A stretch of 10,912 nt of DNA, taken from positions 1-10,912 of the forward strand of contig JAPLHX010000187.1 in the NCBI GenBank assembly GCA_026389415.1, in the 5' to 3' direction. Shown here one piece after another: positions 7,569 to 10,912 of the stretch. This stretch comes from Coprothermobacterota bacterium. GTDB taxonomy: Bacteria > Caldisericota > JANLFM01. Positions within the stretch are counted from its first letter, which is position 1, and the number at the start of each line of letters is the position of its first letter. Below the pieces are notes generated by a model that saw only the letters and a list, made by a program, of their open reading frames with translations, ran no database searches and was not told the origin of the DNA. The translations under genes were made by a program, and so were the position numbers.

Positions 7569-8561
7569 ATGGATCTCACAACAAAATACTTGGGATTTCT
7601 GCTAAACAGCCCTTTGGTTGCGGCAGCATCGCCTCTGACTGCGAGCGTAGACAGTTCTAAGTTGCTGGAGGATGCAGGCGCAGGAGCTGTGGTGCTTCCA
7701 TCGCTATTTGAAGAGCAATTGATTTCCGACAGTATCGAGATCGACGAACGGCTGAACCAAGGGACTTACGCCTATCCGGAGTCGCTCACATACCTGCCCG
7801 AAATCCCTTTTGCGTCAGATGAAGCCGAGCAATACCTGGACTTGGTGAGAAAATCCAAGGAAGCTCTATCCATCCCGGTCATCGCTTCCCTCAACGGTTA
7901 TACGGATGGAGGCTGGCTGCGCTACGCAAAAGAAATCGAACAAGCCGGAGCGGATGCACTGGAGCTGAATGTCTACTATTTGGCCACAGATCCGGATGAA
8001 CGTTGCGAATCGGTAGAAAAGCGCTATCTGGATCTGATCGGTACCGTTAAGGCAGCGGTGCAGATTCCATTGGCGGTTAAAGTTGGCCCTTATTTTAGTG
8101 CTTTCGCTCATACTGCTCAGCAAATGAAGAGCGCAGGAGCGGACGCATTCGTTTTGTTCAACCGCTTCTACCAGCCGGATTTGGATGTCGAGACGTTGAA
8201 TGTGACGCCAAATCTGGTTCTTTCTACATCCGAGGACTTGCGCCTTCGCCTTCACTGGGTGGGGATTCTATTCGGTAAGCTGCAGGTAGATTTGGCCATT
8301 TCAGGCGGGGTACATACTCATATTGATGTTTTAAAGTCTCTGATGGCCGGTGCCAGTGTCACCCAATTCGCTTCTGCTCTCTTGCAGAAAGGGATTCCAT
8401 TGCTGACCAAGATTCTTGAAGAACTCACTGATTGGATGGAAGCTCATGAGTATCATAGCATCGAACAAATGCGGGGAAGTCTCAGCCAGAATCGCGTCTT
8501 CGATCCAACCCATTTTGAACGGGTAAACTATACAAGAATGATCTCGGCGTACCGCCGGTAG
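7569..8561 (+). CDS. Dihydroorotate dehydrogenase-like flavoprotein (PyrD family, non-canonical)
   Basis: This 330-residue protein has the FMN-binding TIM-barrel pattern of the dihydroorotate dehydrogenase superfamily. Seen are SPLVAAASPLTAS near the N-terminus (14-26), SLNGY (107-111), GADALELN (127-134), AVKVGPY with the likely FMN-contacting K171, FNRFYQPD (198-205), and ISGGVHTHIDVLKSLMAGAS (244-263), the glycine-rich phosphate-binding end. The class 1 catalytic loop NxSCPN is absent: ELN is followed by VYYLATDPDERCE, with tyrosines where the cysteine would be. It is therefore probably not a genuine pyrimidine-biosynthesis enzyme. The start at 7569 follows AAGGGG (7559-7564), only 10 bases after the nifJ coding end, so it is co-transcribed with nifJ and may act in the same electron-transfer context; that role is inference. 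A strong terminator follows. Confidence 0.82.
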   Translation: MDLTTKYLGFLLNSPLVAAASPLTASVDSSKLLEDAGAGAVVLPSLFEEQLISDSIEIDERLNQGTYAYPESLTYLPEIPFASDEAEQYLDLVRKSKEALSIPVIASLNGYTDGGWLRYAKEIEQAGADALELNVYYLATDPDERCESVEKRYLDLIGTVKAAVQIPLAVKVGPYFSAFAHTAQQMKSAGADAFVLFNRFYQPDLDVETLNVTPNLVLSTSEDLRLRLHWVGILFGKLQVDLAISGGVHTHIDVLKSLMAGASVTQFASALLQKGIPLLTKILEELTDWMEAHEYHSIEQMRGSLSQNRVFDPTHFERVNYTRMISAYRR

Positions 8562-8577
8562 CATTTTACCCTACGTA

Positions 8578-8621
8578 AACGATAGGAAAAAGGCCGGATA
8601 CCCGGCCTTTTTCCTATCGTT
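8578..8621 (+). terminator. Strong Rho-independent (possibly bidirectional) terminator
   Basis: A perfect 20-bp inverted repeat has left arm 8578-8597, loop ATAC (8598-8601) and right arm 8602-8621. The GC-rich core GGCCGG/CCGGCC is flanked by A5 (8587-8591) on the left and T5 (8608-8612) on the right, so a core hairpin plus T-tract can form on either strand. It begins 16 bases after the stop of the DHODH-like gene and closes the nifJ unit, insulating the following SLH-CAP gene. Confidence 0.9.
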
Positions 8622-8654
8622 CCGGTATAAGGAGATGAAGTAATCAGCAAAATG

Positions 8655-8663
8655 TGGTAAAAT
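8655..8663 (+). promoter_or_regulatory. Candidate extended -10 promoter for the SLH-CAP gene
   Basis: TGGTAAAAT matches the extended -10 form TGnTATAAT at five of six hexamer positions and carries the TG dinucleotide. It lies between the upstream terminator and the SLH-CAP gene, where a promoter must exist if that gene is transcribed separately. No good -35 hexamer is seen at 16-18 bases upstream, which an extended -10 can tolerate. Motif-only call. Confidence 0.35.
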
Positions 8664-8688
8664 ATGCTTGCTGGATTTTAAAAAAACG

Positions 8689-8746
8689 GAGCAGTAAGAG
8701 CGGAGAGAAGTGAAAAAGAGCGGTAAGAGCGGAGAGAAGTGAAAAG
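8689..8746 (+). repeat. 29-bp tandem duplication spanning an RBS and GTG start
   Basis: Two head-to-tail 29-base copies lie at 8689-8717 and 8718-8746. They differ only at unit position 5 (A versus G) and at the final base. Each copy contains the purine-rich GGAGAGAA followed by GTGAAAA, that is, a Shine-Dalgarno-like sequence and a GTG start codon (8710 in copy 1, 8739 in copy 2). The second GTG opens the SLH-CAP gene. Because 29 is not a multiple of 3, the first GTG is in a different frame. Confidence 0.9.
8710..8742 (+). CDS. Putative 10-codon leader ORF created by the duplication
   Basis: The upstream GTG at 8710 has the same RBS context as the downstream gene and reads VKKSGKSGEK before TGA at 8740-8742. 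That stop overlaps the GTG (8739-8741) of the SLH-CAP gene as GTGA, an arrangement typical of translational coupling. Whether ribosomes use the first GTG is unknown. It may simply be a by-product of the 29-bp duplication. Confidence 0.3.
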   Translation: MKKSGKSGEK

Positions 8747-9854
8747 CGAGCGGAAATGTAGTTGGGTTAAACGAATTTGGGTTGGTTCCATTCTTGCAAT
8801 CTTCATCTTCAGTTTCCTAATTACCTTCAATTCTGCAATTTTCACTGTCCTCGGACAGATGGCCGGTTTTACCGACCTGGCAACTGCATGGGCAAACAAG
8901 GACATTTCTGATCTCCTCTCCGCAAACATCTTGAGCGGTTACCCCGATGGCTCATTCCGACCGGAAGCACCTATTACTCGAGCAGAATTTGCCAAAATGG
9001 TCGTCGTCGCATTTTCCTCCCCTTCCGAAACGGTTCCATCCTTTGCAGATGTATGTGTGGATTATTGGGCTTCTTCCTACATTTCTCGCGCGCAAGCCCA
9101 GGGTTGGATCAGTGGGTTTCCCGATGGTTCTTTCAGACCTCAAGATTCCCTTACCCGTGCCCAGGCCATTTCCGTATTAGTGCGTATTGCCAAATGGCAG
9201 CCGGAATCTTGGAAACATCCAGTGGCTGCCTCTTGCTGGGCTTCTGACGAAGTGGCAGCTGCATGGGTTCATTCTGTAGTGCAAGCATCCGACCCTTACA
9301 TCGACCTGCAACGTCCTTTTGCCGATCAAATCGCTTCTCGGCAGGAGGTGGCAGCCTTCCTGAATCGAACCGTATCTTTTTTAAAAACCACTCCATTCCT
9401 TACCCAGCCCATGAAAGCTCCGCCCGCCCAAACCGAAGTCTTGCCGGATCAAAAAGAGCAGCAACTTCTAACCTTATTGAATAGAGAACGGCAAGCCAAC
9501 CAGCTTCCAGCGATACTGCTAGACCACCAGCTTATGGAATTCGCGCAATCTTATGCGGAGGAAATGGGTACAACCTCTTTCTTTTCACACGACTCCCCCG
9601 TTTCCGGCAGCTTCCAGCACCGAGTTTGTACTCTTTTTGATCAAGGTTTCACTCTTGTTGGCGAAAACCTGGGAAAGGCAATGGATTCCGGCAGCAAATA
9701 CACCGTGGAACAGATCGTTGAAAACCTGCACAAGGACTTGATGGGTTCTTCCAGCCATCGTGCGAATATCCTCGGCAATTGGACTCTTGCGGGATTGGGT
9801 TTTTACCAAGACGGTAGCCTCTTTCTGATCGTAGAAGTCTTTGGAAATAGATAG
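8739..9854 (+). CDS. Secreted SLH-domain plus CAP-domain surface protein
   Basis: This 371-residue exported protein has a basic N-terminus and a hydrophobic segment (about 12-39) acting as signal peptide or anchor. Two clear S-layer-homology repeats follow: about 43-92 (ILSGYPDGSFRPEAPITRAEFAKM) and 101-152 (WISGFPDGSFRPQDSLTRAQ). A degenerate third lies at about 160-215, with no GxFxP motif and ASRQE in place of TRAE. SLH domains usually bind cell-wall secondary polymers. A linker (about 216-236) leads to a CAP/SCP-PR1 domain (about 237-370): LLNRERQANQLP, FFSHDSP with H284, GENLGK with E309, and SSSHRANIL with H340. These match the CAP cavity His/Glu pattern; enzymatic activity of bacterial CAP domains is generally unclear. 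The GTG start with GGAG 4 bases upstream is chosen because the signal peptide follows; the next Met (41) would lose it. Confidence 0.9.
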   Translation: MKSERKCSWVKRIWVGSILAIFIFSFLITFNSAIFTVLGQMAGFTDLATAWANKDISDLLSANILSGYPDGSFRPEAPITRAEFAKMVVVAFSSPSETVPSFADVCVDYWASSYISRAQAQGWISGFPDGSFRPQDSLTRAQAISVLVRIAKWQPESWKHPVAASCWASDEVAAAWVHSVVQASDPYIDLQRPFADQIASRQEVAAFLNRTVSFLKTTPFLTQPMKAPPAQTEVLPDQKEQQLLTLLNRERQANQLPAILLDHQLMEFAQSYAEEMGTTSFFSHDSPVSGSFQHRVCTLFDQGFTLVGENLGKAMDSGSKYTVEQIVENLHKDLMGSSSHRANILGNWTLAGLGFYQDGSLFLIVEVFGNR

Positions 9855-9876
9855 GTAAAAGAAAAGGAGCATACAA

Positions 9877-10080
9877 ATGCAATATTGGTTAATCCGTAAA
9901 CAAGCAGCCCCTGTCTGGAAAGAGATCGTAGGCACTCTATCCGGTTCAAGACCCATACCCAGGGATTACCAACCCATCGATGTCAAAGGCCCCTATGCAA
10001 ATCCACGAGATGCAACAACGGCCATGATCGAATCGAACCTGCGCCTCCTGACCGCTACGGTCAAAGTGGAGCAGCGTTAG
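9877..10080 (+). CDS. Small hypothetical protein, 67 residues
   Basis: I do not recognise this protein. The ATG at 9877 has a good RBS (AAAAGGAG, 9862-9869) 7 bases upstream, and it begins 22 bases after the SLH-CAP stop, so it is probably expressed from the same transcript. It has no membrane segment or cysteine and is mildly basic, with aromatic residues near the N-terminus (MQYWLIRKQAAPVWKEI) and a proline/charged middle (SRPIPRDYQPIDVKGPYANP). The well-placed RBS and tight spacing are the main support. The opposite strand is also open here but lacks similar support. Confidence 0.6.
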   Translation: MQYWLIRKQAAPVWKEIVGTLSGSRPIPRDYQPIDVKGPYANPRDATTAMIESNLRLLTATVKVEQR

Positions 10081-10085
10081 AAGCG

Positions 10086-10146
10086 GTGCTCCAAATCCGA
10101 TATTAATCAACAAGCGCCGGATCTCGGCGCCAAGGAGCATGTTTTT
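10086..10146 (+). terminator. Structured intergenic segment, possible terminator
   Basis: A hairpin with a 6-bp GC-only stem GCGCCG/CGGCGC (10114-10119 and 10125-10130, loop GATCT) is enclosed by an outer 6-bp pairing TGCTCC/GGAGCA (10087-10092 with 10134-10139, plus a possible G-U pair). It is followed by TGTTTTTC (T-run 10142-10146). The placement, just after the 67-residue ORF and before the thioesterase, suits transcription termination. The T-run lies 11 bases from the inner stem but only 2 from the outer one, so efficiency is uncertain. Confidence 0.4.
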
Positions 10147-10201
10147 CATTGACGAATGATCATCTGAAGCAAGATCCAATGAAAAGAAAAAGAAGGAAAC
10201 A

Positions 10202-10591
10202 ATGGTGGAGCAAAGCCTACGGGAAGGAATGATGTTCGAACTCGAAACAACAGTAGATCCATCCAACATCGTCGGACCAGAATTACCTGTTTTTTCCACT
10301 CCATCGATGATTCGCCTGATGGAGCACGCTGCTCTCAAAGGGGTTGAGCCTTATCTACCGGAAGGGATGATCACAGTAGGAACAAGATTGGATATCAAAC
10401 ACCTAGCAGCTTCTCCGCTGGGGGTCCTTGTGCGAGCTCGGGCATACCTGCTGAAGATCGATAGAAACCACCTGCTGTTCAAGGTCGAGGCCTTTGACTC
10501 CACCGAACAAATTGGTGAAGGGTCACACGAACGGTCTGTGGTTGAGCGAGCCGCGTTTTTGGCAAAATGCGAGGCCAAGCGGATCAAATAG
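10202..10591 (+). CDS. Hot-dog thioesterase, fluoroacetyl-CoA thioesterase (FlK) family
   Basis: This 129-residue single-domain protein closely follows the FlK-like thioesterase pattern, which hydrolyses acyl-CoA thioesters. The catalytic triad is present with the same spacing as FlK (T42, E50, H76): T33 in VFSTPSM, E41 in RLMEHAA, and H67 in DIKHLAASPLG. The C-terminal signature IGEGSHERSVVE (104-115) resembles the FlK segment GSGTHERAVI. The region before the catalytic Thr (SNIVGPELPV) is shorter than the phenylalanine-bearing lid I recall in FlK, so fluoroacetyl-CoA specificity is doubtful; a general or small acyl-CoA housekeeping role is more likely. The ATG at 10202 follows AGAAGGA (10191-10197). 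It stands about 120 bases after the 67-residue ORF, separated by a possible terminator, so may have its own promoter, which I could not identify. Confidence 0.85.
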   Translation: MVEQSLREGMMFELETTVDPSNIVGPELPVFSTPSMIRLMEHAALKGVEPYLPEGMITVGTRLDIKHLAASPLGVLVRARAYLLKIDRNHLLFKVEAFDSTEQIGEGSHERSVVERAAFLAKCEAKRIK

Positions 10592-10763
10592 CCCTACTTC
10601 ACCGAGCAAATTTCGGGTCGGAGGGAAATGGAAAAAAACCTCCACGAGGTACAGGTGCAGATCCATGGTCGATCGACTCGACTGAAAAGCAATCACAAGG
10701 ATGACTGCGCAATCAAGATTCTTCCTGGATTCCTGGATTCCAAGCATTCGATCTTTCACCCTG
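10592..10763 (+). other. Intergenic stretch before the intron, no gene seen
   Basis: No ORF here has convincing protein character. Small structures are visible: ACCTC/GAGGT (10638-10642 with 10646-10650), overlapping an alternative GGAGG/CCTCC pairing (10620-10624 with 10639-10643), and a short tandem repeat of TCCTGGAT at 10723-10730 and 10731-10738 with a partial third copy to 10741. If the following element is a group II intron, the last bases (CACCCTG, 10757-10763) are its 5' exon flank and would hold the intron-binding sites. Confidence 0.5.
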
Positions 10764-10912
10764 GTGCGCCAGGGCAAGCCTGGCTGATCTTGTGAACTGA
10801 AAGGAGTTCACCATGTGAGTTGCTCGTAGCACGTGTAGTGAGCCAAGCGCAGGGCAGAGCAATCTGACGGGCGTTGTCCTTGGTGAACAAAGGCGCAAGC
10901 CGCAGCGATCCG
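10764..10912 (+). mobile_element. 5' end of a probable group II intron (truncated by window)
   Basis: The segment opens with GTGCGCC, fitting the bacterial group II intron 5' consensus GUGYG. A first hairpin pairs GCCAGG with CCTGGC (about 10768-10784), and a second 7-bp stem pairs GTGAACT (10792-10798) with AGTTCAC (10805-10811) around a GAAAGG loop. The downstream sequence (TGAGCC, GGGCGTTGTCC, GTGAACAAAGGCGCAAGCC) has the character of intron domain I, with no coding potential on either strand. Domains II-VI and any reverse transcriptase/maturase would lie beyond the window, so class and completeness cannot be judged. The call rests on motif recognition, not a covariance search. Confidence 0.65.

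Noticed and set aside
9946..10338. A 130-codon minus-strand frame crossing the small ORF and the thioesterase start
   Set aside because: Composition is low-complexity in places (a run of Phe from a purine-rich stretch) and it overlaps two better-supported + strand genes.
10523..10777. 84-codon minus-strand frame in the intergenic region
   Set aside because: It overlaps the thioesterase 3' end and the intron start, and has no family similarity or clear RBS.
1..10912. CRISPR arrays, tRNA or rRNA genes
   Set aside because: No regularly spaced repeats, cloverleaf-like sequence or rRNA-conserved segment was seen on reading both strands.

Overview
The window looks like a chromosomal segment of an anaerobic, probably Gram-positive-like or deep-branching bacterium, with Chloroflexota (Anaerolineae-type) as my best guess. 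The reasons are a pyruvate:ferredoxin oxidoreductase, MEP-pathway isoprenoid genes, an S-layer-homology (SLH) surface protein, moderate GC content and a group II intron end. No rRNA or other marker gene is present, so the taxonomy is inference. Every gene I can support lies on the + strand.

Region 1 (1-3960) is a tight housekeeping run: the 3' part of radA (DNA repair/recombination ATPase), a YacL-type membrane PIN-TRAM protein, ispD and ispF (MEP pathway), and an RlmB/TrmH-type rRNA 2'-O-methyltransferase. Gaps are 4 and 27 bases, followed by two 4-base ATGA overlaps, so this is almost certainly one operon. It resembles the Firmicutes radA-disA-yacL-ispD-ispF-...-rlmB neighbourhood, but disA is absent between radA and yacL, and rlmB follows ispF directly.

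Region 2 (4024-8621) is an energy-metabolism unit: a NifJ-type pyruvate:ferredoxin oxidoreductase, then a dihydroorotate-dehydrogenase-like flavoprotein, closed by a strong hairpin terminator with a perfect 20-bp stem. The nifJ reading frame is broken close to its 3' end. The main ORF stops at 7386, but the conserved C-terminal segment of the enzyme continues in the +1 frame up to 7558. The junction also seems to lack about seven residues, which suggests a short out-of-frame deletion near 7355.

Region 3 (8622-10591) is accessory. It begins with a probable promoter and a 29-bp tandem duplication covering a ribosome-binding site and GTG start. The duplication creates a 10-codon leader ORF whose TGA overlaps the GTG of the next gene. 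That gene encodes a secreted SLH-CAP surface protein. It is followed by an unrecognised 67-residue protein, a structured intergenic segment, and a hot-dog thioesterase of the fluoroacetyl-CoA thioesterase (FlK) family that keeps the catalytic Thr/Glu/His triad but has a shorter lid region.

Region 4 (10592-10912) has no convincing gene. From 10764 to the window edge it carries what looks like the 5' end of a group II intron (GTGCG start and domain I hairpins). The rest of the intron, including any reverse transcriptase, would lie outside the window.
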